In this document: piece by piece, positions 26,204 through 38,223 of the stretch
Numbering within the stretch: the stretch's first letter is position 1
Layout: each line of letters starts with the position of its first letter
Assembly (NCBI GenBank): GCA_025331445.1
Contig: JAIWNE010000043.1
Location: 124,001 to 188,000, forward strand
Reading direction: 5' to 3'
Length of the DNA: 64,000 nt
Source: Blakeslea trispora
Lineage: Eukaryota; Mucoromycota; Mucoromycetes; Mucorales; Choanephoraceae
Notes under the pieces: model-generated
What the model saw: the letters and a program-made list of their open reading frames with translations, nothing else
Told to the model about the DNA's origin: nothing
Database searches by the model: none
Made by a program: the position numbers and the translations under genes

Positions 26204-28354
26204 CAATATATGCAGCCAGCTTCAATTGGAGCAGTCAGATACCCAACGATATTTCACACTGTCAGCATTACTTGTATTTCTTAAACCAACTAGTGACGAG
26301 AAAAAAAGATTACTAATTGAGTAAACATCACCTCGGATATGCTTACTGCTTAAAAAATAGATTCAAGCTGAGACATATTCCAATGTATAAAATTAAAAAA
26401 AAAAGTCGGAAAGAAAGCCTCCCAATCTCTGGATGAACTATGCACCGAGTTGGCTATCAGTCATTGCAACAATATGGCTGAGCACTTTGAGTAGCATCTT
26501 TTAAAAGTTTTTGTCATCTTCCGAAAATATCAAAAATATGAGTTAAAAGCACCAAAAATAACAATGCCAATTAGAAAATCAATTGTGATACTGCAAGTAA
26601 CATTACCATCAGGTACCATTATAAGTATGCATTTCAAAACAAGCACAAGTGATTGTAAAACGCAGTTATGTCTAAAGAGAAGATAAAATTGCCTTGAAAG
26701 ACACTGTAGACAACGCATGTGAGCCAATATCTTTATTAATGCACGTGTAACTTGTGATTATAGACTAGCAAATCAACTAATGCTTTTTCAGTTGACTTGT
26801 AACTTGTTTCAGTTGAGAATTCGAACAAACATATTGCTGCAGAAGGTCATTGTATATCTTTAAACATCACTTCCGATGTACATTTTAGTCAACATAGTGT
26901 TACTGATGCTCTGCACAGCTATTGGGTACTCCTGCTACTGATTGTTTAACTAAAGATTGACCCTTTCATATATCAGTCTTTTTTGAGTTTGACATCACCT
27001 TTTTATTCCCTTTTCTTTCTGTATTAGCAAACATGCTTTTTGTTTTGGATTAGAGTGTCAAAATCAACCCCATCCGAATTTACTTCCGCGCCCAGTATAG
27101 AAATTTTTACGACCCAGGCTGATAAGTAAATTTTCATTAGAGAAAATATGACTCACACAATGAATGAGTTCAGACAGAGAGATATTCAAGGCACCAATTC
27201 GAAGCATTTTCTGTTACACAAGTACATTTTTGAAAATCAAATTGCCTTGGATCAGATCATATTAACAATCTGATTCTTCGAAATAGCTTTGTCTGTTTCA
27301 AGAATGTAGAAGCTAATCACTCCATAAAAAAGAGTAGTAGGTCTAATACCGCCGAAATGAAATCCACGCTAATAACCGGAGAATGCAACAAATGGCCTTA
27401 CTGTTGCAACTATTACATTTAAACCTCGATTTGTCATACCTGTGTCAAAAGTAATTTGTCACAAATCATCCAATAGCTTTTCTTCTTTTTTGAGAAAGAA
27501 GTTAGATTCTATGAATTGTATGACAAAATTGAAATCTGTATTTAACAATCTTTTCTCAAAACACAATATTACTTAAAAGTAGAGCTTTCATAACCTTTAA
27601 CTCTTGTAATAGTTTGACAAGATCAACATCGTTTATGCCAAGTAACTTAACATATATATCTATAGAGAAGAACAAGCTTTGCCATATCTTGTTCTCGGGT
27701 GTAATAGGAAGTTGTAAAACCAGCAGCAATAACTTCTCATCTTAAATACAAGCGAAATGATTTAGCAACAAGAGTGTCACAACCACATTCCCCGTCTTTG
27801 TTTGCCAATCAAGCAACGACAAATTAGTTTATCCGCTATAAATTGAAAGAGAGGTTTTACTATCTAACCTAATGCACTTCCGACTTTCTCGGTAGAAAGA
27901 GGAACAGTCAAAGACAGTAACATTTTCTCAATGGTGATGATTAATACAAAAAACGACATGAATTCAAAAGATCAATGATAAACATTTTTTAATTGGTGTT
28001 ATTATAATAGATTGATACTGTGCGAATGCGCTAATACAGATGAAGATATATACACATACATTAAGAGAAGTAAATGAACATATTGATGAGATTGATGTTG
28101 ATGGTTGATATTGTTATTGTTTGTCTGCATAACTGTTTTTCTTTGTTGTTTAGAAGAGAAATACTGAAACTATATGGATGTTTCGAGATTTGGCGTAGGT
28201 TGGCATATGTTGGCATAGGGGAAGGGGCATAGAAGAACAAGTAGAAAGAAATAGTTGGCTATTGGCATGACGGTAATGTATAATAAATGGATATCGCTTT
28301 GAGATTCTAAGGAACTATACTTTGACTCTCAAAGGATGGTGGCAATCTGACTGA
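26204..28354. other. 2.1 kb AT-rich region, no gene recognised
   Basis: Both strands carry frequent stops. A short - strand frame at 26530-26727 has no known motif. Around 28190-28225 there is a small direct repeat of the unit TTGGCATA/TTGGCGTA, in the 3' flank of the next gene. No RNA gene or repeat family was identified by eye. Confidence 0.5.
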
Positions 28355-29575
28355 TCAACAATTGTCAGAGCTATCGTTATCATTGTTGTTGCGTTTCGAA
28401 CTAGAGGATTTACTCCGACGATTTTTCAAATCAAGGAACAAGACACCTGTGGTAGGGTAGGTATTGGGTGGAGGTATAGGCTCAGGAGAAGGTTTACGTC
28501 TACTTGATCCTTGGTATGGAGAAGCAGATCTTCTTAGTTTGGCTCTAAGTGCTTCCATTACTTTTTCATGATCTAGTGGCCGAACTGTCGGAGGAGAGGC
28601 TAAAGTCATATTAGCTTTATTATTGCTTTTATTGATGTCAAGATCACCAAGATTTAGAACAGTCTCGTACGACAATGTGCGATGTGCTTTTTTCCTTGCA
28701 GGTGAAGCGTGCCGAATTCTTGGAGACATGTGTGGTGATTTCTTAGAGCTATTAGTACTACTTGTGCCAATCTCTCGCTTTGGTTGAAATGGCAGACCAT
28801 TGGATGGAACGATTGGAGCTGTAGCTAAAGTAGGGGGGAAGAGTGGCATATCCATGTCAGGTGGGGAACACGACGTTATTCCTTTCCCATTAGTACAATT
28901 TTGTATATCAAAGTGAGTAGGCGAGAGAATATCCATGGAGGGTGAAGACGAAGATACACTAGCGTCCCCTTGAATACCATGAAGCGCTTCCGAGTGTTTG
29001 GTTACAAGAGGAGATGAAGGAGAACCCGAATATAGGGAAAATGACGGATCAGCAAACTGGCTACTTTGATCAACAAATTGAGATTCAAAAAGATAGGAAT
29101 TCATCTGCCTGTGCTCGTTTATGAATCTGTCTGAATCAGTATGTTAGAATCCTTTTTCTATTTTCTTTTCCGAGTATTGTTATAGTATTTACCCAACATC
29201 AAACCAGCTTCCTGGTCGAATTGAATAGGATGGCTTTGTTTTGCTTTGCACTCGATCAGCTTAGTCTGTAATCTAGCTTTCTCATTCTGACTCAATTCTT
29301 CAGCAGCCTTTTTCTACATAAAGTCATTGTCCACCCAAGAAAAGCAATTAGTACGGATTTCACTTGATTTAGGTTACTGTCGCAACGCTTACCCTGTCTT
29401 CTTCTGCTTTAGCAATAAGAATCTGATCAAGTAGCTGAGAATCTTCACTGCATGCTGCTAATATATCGTCTACCGACATATCCTCAAAACTTCTTGAATT
29501 TCGTATGCACTGAAAATAATTGTCTGTCTGATTGGTATAATTAGGCAAGCTGTCATTCTTCTCTTTCGGAGGCAT
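28355..29575 (-). CDS. Unknown Ser/Pro-rich protein with N-terminal helical segment
   Basis: Three exons, 29575-29393, 29313-29193 and 29130-28355, giving 359 aa with all joins in frame. ATG at 29573-29575 (MPPKEKNDSL); an in-frame ATG at 29599 is an alternative start. Residues ~30-105 are charged and helical: FEDMSVDDILAACSEDSQLL, then IAKAEEDRKKAAEEL and GLMLDRFINEHRQM, which may form a coiled coil or UIM-like helix. The rest is disordered, Ser/Pro-rich with repeated S-P sites (SPSMDILSPTHF, SPHMSPRIRHASPARKK, SASPYQGSSRRKPSPEP) that look like proline-directed kinase targets. It ends in a Ser/Asn/Asp tail. I do not recognise a family. A nuclear regulatory role would be a guess. Confidence 0.72.
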
Positions 29576-30213
29576 TATTTTGAATGGAATCAAGAGCATC
29601 AAAAATTACAAACGACCTTGTTGATGGATTGACAAGGCAATTGTAGTGCAACAAAAACAATATAGTTGAAAAAGAGTTGCACCTTTGATTCTTAAATGAA
29701 GGAATATAAAAGAATTTGAAAGAAGAAGAAGAGAGAAATGATGTCCTGATTATATACATAAGAAAAAAAATTAAAAATAAACACAACAGATCGGTAGCTT
29801 AAAGTCGGTGCATTAAAAAAAGCTAAAGTTGTCTATTGACCCCCGCAGGTATCTCAAGAGGTTTGCTTTCAATAAAGGTTTGCTGTTCACCACGTTTTGT
29901 AAGCTAGCCAGGCACAGAAGTAGGGTAAGCAGAAACTAGCAAATATGAAAAATTATTTAAAAATAAACACAAATATTAGCCAATCAGAAGCTGTATATAT
30001 CTGTTACAGTATCCTTAGAAACCGAATCATAAAATTGTTGAAAAGAGCAGCTAGCAACTTCTTGCCATAAAAGTCAATCCATCTTACACCTCACTTTCCT
30101 TCTTAGCCTTGAGACTATTGTTAGTTGACATACACTATATGATGCCAACGTCAAATTCTAAAAATAACATTATCACAAAATACTGGATGTATTTTTATTT
30201 GCATCTTGCTAAA

Positions 30214-30242
30214 CAACAGCAATAACAACAACAACAACAATA
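30214..30242 (+). repeat. AAC/CAA trinucleotide microsatellite
   Basis: The run AACAACAGCAATAACAACAA, continuing CAACAACAATAA, is a short imperfect trinucleotide repeat in non-coding DNA. Confidence 0.7.
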
Positions 30243-31182
30243 AAAAATAAGGAAAAGACATACCTCGCATTAAGAATATCAGCAATTTATTTCTGTGTAC
30301 CGCCACTAACGACTGAATTCAATCAGCTTTTTGTAGATTTGTTAGGACAAGTTGCAGCTCAAACTTTAGTTTTATTTTTAGTAGACCTTTTTTTAGTCTT
30401 TCGAAATTCTACTTTAAGAAAAAAAAAAGAGAGTGCTGAGATTGATTCCATATTAATTGTACACAATATAACCCAATATTACATAACATAATCAAGATTC
30501 TCTTTCATTATTTAATTCTCGGTAGAGAATCCTTTTGAGAAAGCTTATGATTTTTATGAGAGTTTTATGTTAGTAAATGGTTAAAAACATTCCATGTTTT
30601 GCTGAGTTTGTTTCCTTGACAAATAACTGATTGCGGGGAAAAGTAGAGAGAAGTCAGGCAGAGGGGAAAAGGGTCAAGGTTACACCATTTTCCAATTATG
30701 ATCTCATCTATCAACTTCAATTAAATCTAACGATAATAGTCAAGTGGCTTGACGACGAACTGTACTACAGTAGTGTAATGTGAAACAATCAAAACAGAAA
30801 GAAACGATTAAAATAGTATCAGATCTTCCACTAGAAGTTTTGCAAACAAGCGCATTGATGGGAGTTCTAATTATTGTTAGGCAACACGAAGGCCTGTGCA
30901 ACCGTCTCTTCAAGTGATCAAAGCTTAAGTGTAATTGTACCATTGCATTGAGCGCTGTCGGGGCCACATCTTTTGAAAATGACGTTGTACATCTGAACAA
31001 ACAAACTTTAACTTTGTTGCGCATACTTGGATATAGAGCACAAAAGGGCATGACTTCGGTCTTCACGGTAAACCCCTTTTTTTCCCAAAATGGTCAGTGT
31101 TTCCTATCATGAGCTCTCTTACTCAGGGAATAGGGTCGTTTGAGACACATACATTTTCCTAAAGACTAGCCATGTCCTTTTC

Positions 31183-31239
31183 TTTTAAGGGACTGAAGTC
31201 ACTCGAGATAAATTGAGTATAGGACCCTGTCCCTTAAAA
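31183..31239. repeat. 11-bp perfect inverted repeat (potential hairpin)
   Basis: TTTTAAGGGAC at 31183-31193 is exactly reverse-complementary to GTCCCTTAAAA at 31229-31239, separated by 35 bp. No coding gene overlaps it. It could be the remnant of a small inverted-repeat element or a transcript hairpin. Confidence 0.5.
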
Positions 31240-33129
31240 TACCTTTTTTTTTTAGTTGTTTGGTCTACTCTACTAGACATTATCGTTCTTTACTTCTTTC
31301 AGTTCTGATTCAAGCAAAGACGCTTTTAGGCCTGAGTTGTTTAGATATGGAACAGTATGCCCTTAATCTTGTCGCCGTTAAGAGACAGTTTTGAACCATA
31401 AAATGTGTGACACATATTGAGGTTCTTCTTGAACAGATGCCAGTAAACTGTGAATTTGATTTGTGAGCATAAACCTAGTCATCTCAATAATGAGGACCTG
31501 TTTGCTTTGTTTTTCTTTTTCAGAGGAGATTTCAGTATAGGTAATATATGAGACGTTTAGCATCAACCATTTTGATTTAGGATAAATTACTAAATAAAAG
31601 CAACACACAAAAGGTTATTTTCGCACATATATGCCATCTAAAGCGAAAGAAAAGAATGTTTGCTTGCAGTCAAATGACAAAGAACAAGCACTCAAACTCT
31701 GAACTCATATCCTTATAGTCAATTTCAGCAGACAAAAAAAAGCCTATTGGCCATGAAGATGTCTTGTTCTCAAAAAGGGTTTGCTACTTATTTTGGTCTA
31801 CTGTAACATTGTGTTGCTCAAGATAATTTAAAGCAGATTGTGTCAAAACTTAATTTACTTTTATGTATTCATAAATTTAGCATCTTACGAAATAATGATT
31901 GTATGCTTCCAATGATTGAATTTACATAACCAGTTTAATACTTTAACCGAAGAACCCTGTCTTCGCACCTATCCTATGTCTACACCATACCTGTAATGAC
32001 ACACCTTGTCTCTTTTAGAAATGAGTCGAGCTCCCAATGGTCTTCTATAAAACGTTTCTCATGCTTTAGTTGTTTCTTGTGGTAAATCTCGTGAAACAGT
32101 AAGCAGGTTTATGTTTTTTATTTTATTTTAAGATGAATTATCTATTTTAGCAAAACTAAAAGAAGAAATTAGAGTTTGACTCGGATTGTTAAGTATGTTT
32201 AGGCTTTGGCTGACAAATGTAACTGCCGTACGATAAATATATCGCATTTTATAATGTTTTATGTGCTCAAATCATAGTTTATTTTTATAAAATTTTCACA
32301 GCAGGCATTCAAACTTGTTTGACTCTTGAGCATCAATGAGGTGGTACTAAGCAAACATCGCTGTACTATAATTATGTATATTACCAAACTAGTCACTTCA
32401 TATCAATCTGTATGTAATTAAATAAGATACTCCAATTGAGTTATTCAGCAACAGAGCTCAAAACTAGTTCAATTTGTATTGGTCTCAAGAGAATCAAGAA
32501 AAGTTCATTACTTGTAACTACTTGCTAAAAGAAAAAGCTATCTGTATCTCATTTCTACTCAATAAATCTATGCAGCTGATCATTCCCAATCAAATACATC
32601 ACAACAGATAATGGTGTCCGAATTAATGCTGAATTGTAAATAAAAATAAAAAATACTTGCTAAGTAGACTAGAAGGAGTGAAAATATCTGGTTTAAGCAT
32701 ATTCAAGAATTTATCAAACAGAACATGTTATGGTTTAATATTGTATCAGCCTCTTGATCGCTATACTATACATCCAGAACATTGTTTCTTGCACTTGCTT
32801 CTTGTGATAAGCATGCCTTAAGATTATCTGAATCGCTTCAGAGCTACATAACAATCAATCAGTAAAGAAATACAATGCTGACTGAGGAGATTCGTATTCT
32901 TTTTCTGTTATGGATCTTTAAATATCTAATTTGCCCTTAATGACAATAATTACTTTATTAGCAGGTTTGGTGCTTTTGTACTACACAGTTTCAAGACACA
33001 TAAAGATACAGCATTTTGTCACTTTTTTTGTTATATTTGAAAAAATGAAATATTGTTCCTTGAATGTGTTTTTATAATTTTGATAGTATGTGCAAGGGAA
33101 TATATCAATTTGACAAATGGTGAAAGCAA

Positions 33130-35378
33130 TTACGAAGGAATCATGCCAGGAAGAGCATACTGCTGAATACAGGCGATCGCTCCCATAACACAACACATAA
33201 AAATAGAATGCAAAAGAGTTTGACGCAATATTCGGCCTTCTTGTCCCTGCAGCCCTATGGTTGAGACACCCATAGTCAAGTTTTGAGGCGAAATCATTTT
33301 GGAGGTGACGGCGCCACTTGAATTTGTAGAAGCCATCAAGACGGCAGACAATCCTATTTCTCTGGCGGCCACAACCTGAAGGTTACCAAATAAGGTATTA
33401 GCAGATGTATCGCTGCCAGACAGAAAGCATGCAACCCATCCTAGCCATGCGGAGAGAAAAGGAAACGCAGCACCTACAAAAGATAGCTGATAGCCTATCG
33501 TGTATACAATACCTAGGCTTGATGTTTAAATACCAAAAGTAACTGTCAGGCATTTCTCTCTCGCTCTCTCTCTTCCTTTCATTTACCAGAATAATTAAAT
33601 AGATAAGCAAATGATATTATGAGTGATATCGTCAGGATTGGCTTATGTAATTGCAACAATGTGTCCCATAACGCTAAAGAGAAAACTTGAGCATCAAAGC
33701 CATCTACAAGAATAACAATGATTGAGAACAGAATACATGCAACTAAAATTGCCGTTCCTGTAGAAAGGGGTTGAAATTCCCAGATAGCATCATACTTTTT
33801 GCCATAGAGCGTTAACCAAACCTAGCAATATATGGTTTGGTAAAGATAAATTGTTCCTTTATTTTTGTCTTGACGAAGCATTTACCTTTTGATGCAAGTA
33901 TGGCCATTGAACGTGTATTTGTCCAACATGAGATACTTTAGCAAAAGACCATCTAAGGAAGGCCATAAAAAGTAAGATTGCAATAAACTTCAAGTGGTTA
34001 TTTTGGCTTACATAGTTACGACCAGCACAACAACAATCCAAGGACACCATGCTAACAGCACTTCTTTTCGACTTAATATAGTGATCGATGTCTGCTGTAT
34101 TTTGTTTTTATTGATGCTGACATCAAATCCAGTATCTAATTTAAGATGGCAGTTGCTGCTGTTAGCACCTGTCTCTACACAATCCAAATTTGCTTTGTAT
34201 TCTTCTCTAAAAGGTGGTTTCCAATATTGAACGAAACCAATTACACTAACTAGTGAAAATAAGCCTGCAGCCAAGTCGGGTAATTCGGGACCTACTAAGT
34301 TGGAAAAGATGCATTGAATAGATGCAAAACTAATGCCTGCCACAACAGCAATAGGCCAGCACTCTCTAACACCAGCCTCAAAGCCAGCATAAAAGAAAAG
34401 TGCATAAACAGGTAAAACCACACTGACTATAGGAAGTTGTCTTCCCATCATTGCAGAAAGTGACATGGTAGATAGACCTGTCAGAGATCCTAAGGTTGTT
34501 ACAGGAGTCCCAAGTGCACCAAAAGCCACAGGTGTTGTATCAAATATAAGTGTGTAAACAAGAGCGTCTACAGGACCAAAACTTATTTCTCCTTTTCAAA
34601 TTAGTAAACGATGGATCAAACTGCTGAAGTAGACAAATGAGCAAAAACTGGTTTATTGGCTCTCACTTACCCTACTGAAACCAACATAGAAGAGCAAATG
34701 GCTCCTGGCACGCCAAATCCAGCAACGCCTAGCAAGACACCAATGATGCGTATTCTTTTTCTTTCATACAATTTGTACAAATACCTTCTAGTAAAGCACT
34801 GAAGCAAAAGCTAATGATAACCAAAATGATTCGAAGATCAGGCGGTGTATATAGCAAGATCCATTTTCGAAACAAATCAAAAGTGCCAGACCGAACCGTT
34901 ACATTATAAAAGAACCTGCATTGTTTGTGAGATGAAAATTTAGAAAAAAACAGTTGTGATTGAGTAAAAAAGCTTACATTGAATTGAAAACAATCCACAT
35001 AATTGGCCAGTTTGCATACACAATACCATTACCAATAGCTTCAAAAGCCTGAACAGCTGGCATATGCCAACCAAATATTGCTACAAAAATGCTTTTTTTT
35101 TGTATAACAGACGATTAAGTATAAGTTTTCTTTTATTCTTCTATTTTCTCAACAGTAGCAACAAGCGCGTATCGTGGTCCTTCATACCATACAACAAGTC
35201 CAGTAAATGCTGATATATAAGCTGGTAAACGAAATACACCCAGCATCACTAGCACAATCAATAACGGAATGATTCCAACAAAAAATGATCCAATCAAGCT
35301 ATCTCCAATGGGCGTTAATTTTTGAATAAACAAGCCTTCTTTTATAATAGAGTCTGGTATGTTTATTTCAAAAGCCAT
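33130..35378 (-). CDS. L-lactate permease family transporter (LctP/GlcA type)
   Basis: Intron-rich gene. ATG at 35376-35378 (MAFEINIPDS), stop at 33130-33132. Exons worked out are 35378-35188, 35091-34978, 34915-34785, 34728-34671, 34581-34012, then about 33960-33890, 33820-33590 and 33510-33130, giving close to 580 aa. The family imports lactate or glycolate with protons. Family hallmarks are ALLEGVAGFGVPGAICSSML in the N-terminal half, GALGTPVTTLGSLTGL, GPELPDLAAGLFS, and near the C-terminus GWVACFLSGSDTSANTLFGN, LQVVAAREIGLS and SSGAVTSKMISPQNLTMG. Multiple membrane helices are evident throughout. A hydrophilic loop after WKPPFREEYKANL is rich in Asn/Lys. The family is overwhelmingly prokaryotic, so old transfer followed by intron gain is plausible. 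It appears intact. Confidence 0.88.
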
Positions 35379-36106
35379 TTTGCTCAAGCACTCGTCGTTT
35401 AGAACAAAAAAAAACAAAAAAGAACTAGTTACGAGCGTTGATTGATTCTGTTTAAATACGACGATGCAAGTGCCATGTAGACTATGCAGCCCTGAAAATG
35501 AAAGGGGGTATCGCAACATTTCTCTGCTTACCTGATACTATCCATAATCAGATTGTGAAGTCAATTTGACTTCAGAATTGGCCAATAAGATATTGTTGAA
35601 TTATGCTTACAATACATACTTTAGCTCAGTCGACAACAAGAAGAAAGGGGCGAGAAATAATCTCGAGTAGTATATGGGAGAGAGTAGGAGACAAGAAGCT
35701 TAAGCAAATCCGACAGACTAAGCTCTCATAGTCTGCTTAACTCACTTGTACATTAGTTTCTATTACTGTGGCTTGTATTCAATACTTTGATATTGAATAT
35801 ACTTTTGTCAGAAACTATAGGCTATATGTGTATCCATTAACCAGTACCAAAAGAAAGAAAAGAGAAAAAAAGATGCTACAGCCCATAAGCTCAAGCAGGT
35901 AAACTATTGAGAAAAAGCGAAAACAAAGTCCTTGTGAATATGTATTGATTAGGTTAGGTGGTCAGACAAGCAGAGAATAAAAAGTCATCCATGAGAAATT
36001 CCAACAGTTTGATTGGTGGTTCATCCTGAGAGACAGAATAAAAAAATTTTGTGGTAGTCCCTCACTCTCTCTTTTTTTTCTTGTATTCTTTTTACATCTC
36101 ATAACA
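35379..36106. other. Divergent intergenic between lactate permease and eEF1B-beta
   Basis: About 730 bp between two divergent starts, so it holds both promoters. The 40 bp before the eEF1B ATG are pyrimidine-rich (CTCTCTCTTTTTTTTCTTG). No open gene is seen. Confidence 0.6.
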
Positions 36107-36865
36107 ATGTCTGTCACTTTGGAACTTCCTTTGGCTCTTCACATCCTTGAAGCTGTTCTCGCTGAAAACAAGTTTGTCGCCTCGTACGTTTCCTCATGCT
36201 CAAATGCAACTCAAGGATAGACATTGTCTATTCTGTTATGTGGCTTAGGTTACTAACTTTTTTTTTGTATAGCAACGACAAGGCCACTGAAGCTGATGCT
36301 GCTGTTGCCAAGGCTTTGGGTTCTGCTCCCTCTGCTGAATTCGCCAATGTCAACAAGTGGTTCTCCGAAGTCAAGTACGTTTTAGCTCAGAGTTTTAATT
36401 TGTTGTTTGTTTACACGCGTTTTTTTTATGTATAGGCCTGTTGAAGCTGCTGCCCCCGCTGCTGCCGCTGCTGAAGATGAAGATGACATTGATCTTTTCG
36501 GTTCTGACGATGAAGAAGTTGATGAAGAAGCCGAAAGAGTTAAGGCTCAACGTATTGCTGAATACAACGCCAAGAAGGCCAACAAGCCCAAGACCATTGC
36601 TAAGACTACCGTTACCTTGGATGTTAAGCCTTGGGATGATGAAACCAACATGGAAGAATTGACCCAAGCTGTCAAGGCCATCAGCCAAGACGGTCTCCTC
36701 TGGGGTGGTTCTCAACTCGTTGCCATTGGTTACGGTATCAAGAAGCTCCAAATCAACTGTGTTGTTGAAGATGACAAGGTTCTTATGGATGACTTGACCG
36801 AAAAGATCCTCGAATTGGAAGACTACGTCCAATCTGTTGATATCGCTGCCATGCAAAAGATCTAA
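36107..36865 (+). CDS. EFB1: Translation elongation factor 1-beta (eEF1B alpha subunit, GEF)
   Basis: Three exons, 36107-36183, 36273-36374 and 36436-36865, giving 202 aa (yeast Efb1 is 206). It is the guanine-nucleotide exchange factor that recharges eEF1A with GTP. The N-terminal GST-C-like segment ([18 protein letters not shown]) is followed by an Ala-rich linker. The acidic central region [20 protein letters not shown] carries the conserved casein-kinase-type site. The exchange domain follows: [20 protein letters not shown], then [13 protein letters not shown], and the terminal [12 protein letters not shown]. Codon use is strongly biased (GCT, AAG, GTC), as expected for a highly expressed gene. 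Confidence 0.97.
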
Positions 36866-37338
36866 GTTGATCTCTTTAGCGAAAACAATAAAAGATGTAA
36901 ATAAGCTTTATTTTTATTATTGGCTTGTATCATAACTTTGAGGCTTAAAAGCATTTCTTTGTGCAAGTAAAACTTCTCTTATCAATCTAAATAACATGTT
37001 AGGCTTAAGATTGAAAAGAGAGGAAAAGAAAACAATGTAGTTAAGCACAAACAGGCTCTCCCGAGATATAACAAGAGGTCTAACATAGGGAGCAATAGCC
37101 TTAGATTCCGTTCATATACCAGTCAAAAAACAGCTAATGTCAGCCATCACTGAGTTGGCTTACATGGTTTCTACCAGCGAATATAATGAATGTTTGTCTA
37201 GGTAAACTCATAATATATGAACCAAAATAGTCACCTGGCTCAAATTATACAGACAGATGTATATATGCTTCATTGACAGTCAACTACAACCATTAACTTA
37301 TACAATGCTCCAAAAAAAATTATTATTATGTTACAAGT
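36866..37338. other. Convergent intergenic, no gene recognised
   Basis: About 470 bp between the convergent stops of eEF1B-beta and mitochondrial uL5. AT-rich; only short frames. Confidence 0.6.
36887..36892 (+). terminator. Poly(A) signal candidate for eEF1B-beta
   Basis: AATAAA lies 22 bp after the eEF1B-beta stop codon, a plausible polyadenylation hexamer. Transcript ends were not observed. Confidence 0.4.
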
Positions 37339-38223
37339 CTATTTTTTGTTTTTGAAAGGTACAGAGAAAGCAGATAGTAGTAAGCGTCCGTCTGTGTTTG
37401 TATAAGCAGTTGTGTTGAAAATGACATCAAAACCAGTCATCTTGGGATAGACATCAAAAGAGCTTTCGATTTCGGGGAAAAGAGCAAGAGCGGAGGGAGG
37501 GAAACCGAGAGCAATGTTACCATTACCATCACCAGCTGTCATGGATAATCCTGGCCATTCTTTCAAGCGTGGAAGGACGATTTCGACTAATTTGTCCAAG
37601 AACTGATACATTTCTTCACCACGAAGTGTTACTTTGACACCCACAGGCATACCTTCACTGATTTTTTTTTTGAATATTTACATCAGTAAAGGTAATCCAC
37701 AAACATTATTAAGATAATCTTACCGCAACTTCCAATTAGCAACAGAGTTTCTGGCTCGAACTACTTCAGGACGGATACCTGTAATACTCTGAAAAGCCAT
37801 AAAGGCAGAGAGTAAGTTGCTTTTGTTGTGAATAGAGTCCTTGATCATAGCATGAAGGGTGATTTTGTCAAGACTGGGAATCACTCGAGGACTCTTCAAA
37901 GGTTGAATGGGCTTAACAGGTTTGCCACCCTTGCGAGTACGAACAACTTCAGGTGCTTTAACTTCTTCCTTGACTGGTTCTTCTGCTGTCTCTAAAGCCT
38001 TGACGATCTTGGCTTCAATATCGGGATATCGTGAGATGGTGGGTGCAACACGGGCATGATCATAGCCCAACACCATAAGATCTTCGGACAAGGTGCTGTC
38101 ATAATATTCTTTGAGTCGAAGCAAGCCGTGTGATGAAGCAGGAGCTGCAGAGACGCTGAAGGAGCGAGCTACAAGAGGGCGACTAAGTGATTGTCTGCAG
38201 ACGGTTCTCAACAATGAAGCCAT
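37339..38223 (-). CDS. MRPL7: Mitochondrial large-subunit ribosomal protein uL5
   Basis: Two exons, 38223-37724 and 37657-37339, giving 272 aa. The N-terminus MASLLRTVCRQSLSRPLVAR, followed by SFSVSAA, is a mitochondrial presequence. An extension (residues ~40-125) with Lys/Pro-rich KGGKPVKPIQPLKSPR precedes the uL5 domain. That domain contains AFMAFQSITGIRPEVVRARN, SVANWKLREGMPVGVKVTLR, GEEMYQFLDKLVEIVLPRLK and the tail FNTTAYTNTDGRLLLSAF. It binds the 5S-equivalent/central protuberance region of the mitoribosome. Length agrees with fungal Mrpl7. The ATG at 38221-38223 is the obvious start. Confidence 0.95.

Larger units (their letters stand above)
29576..33129. other. 3.5 kb AT-rich region without a recognised gene
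   Basis: Holds the promoter of the Ser/Pro-rich gene (29.6-29.9 kb) and the 3' flank of the lactate permease. A CAA/AAC triplet tract lies at about 30214-30242, and a hairpin at 31183-31239 is listed separately. A 108-codon - strand frame at 30740-31066 and a 76-codon one at 31378-31608 show no motif; they may be remnants of decayed sequence. No confident gene. Confidence 0.5.

Noticed and set aside
30740..31066. A 108-codon - strand open frame
   Set aside because: No motif, unusual composition for this genome and no splice or start context; it may be chance or a decayed remnant.
36395..36856. A long - strand frame opposite eEF1B-beta
   Set aside because: Shadow of the highly biased codons of the real gene on the other strand.
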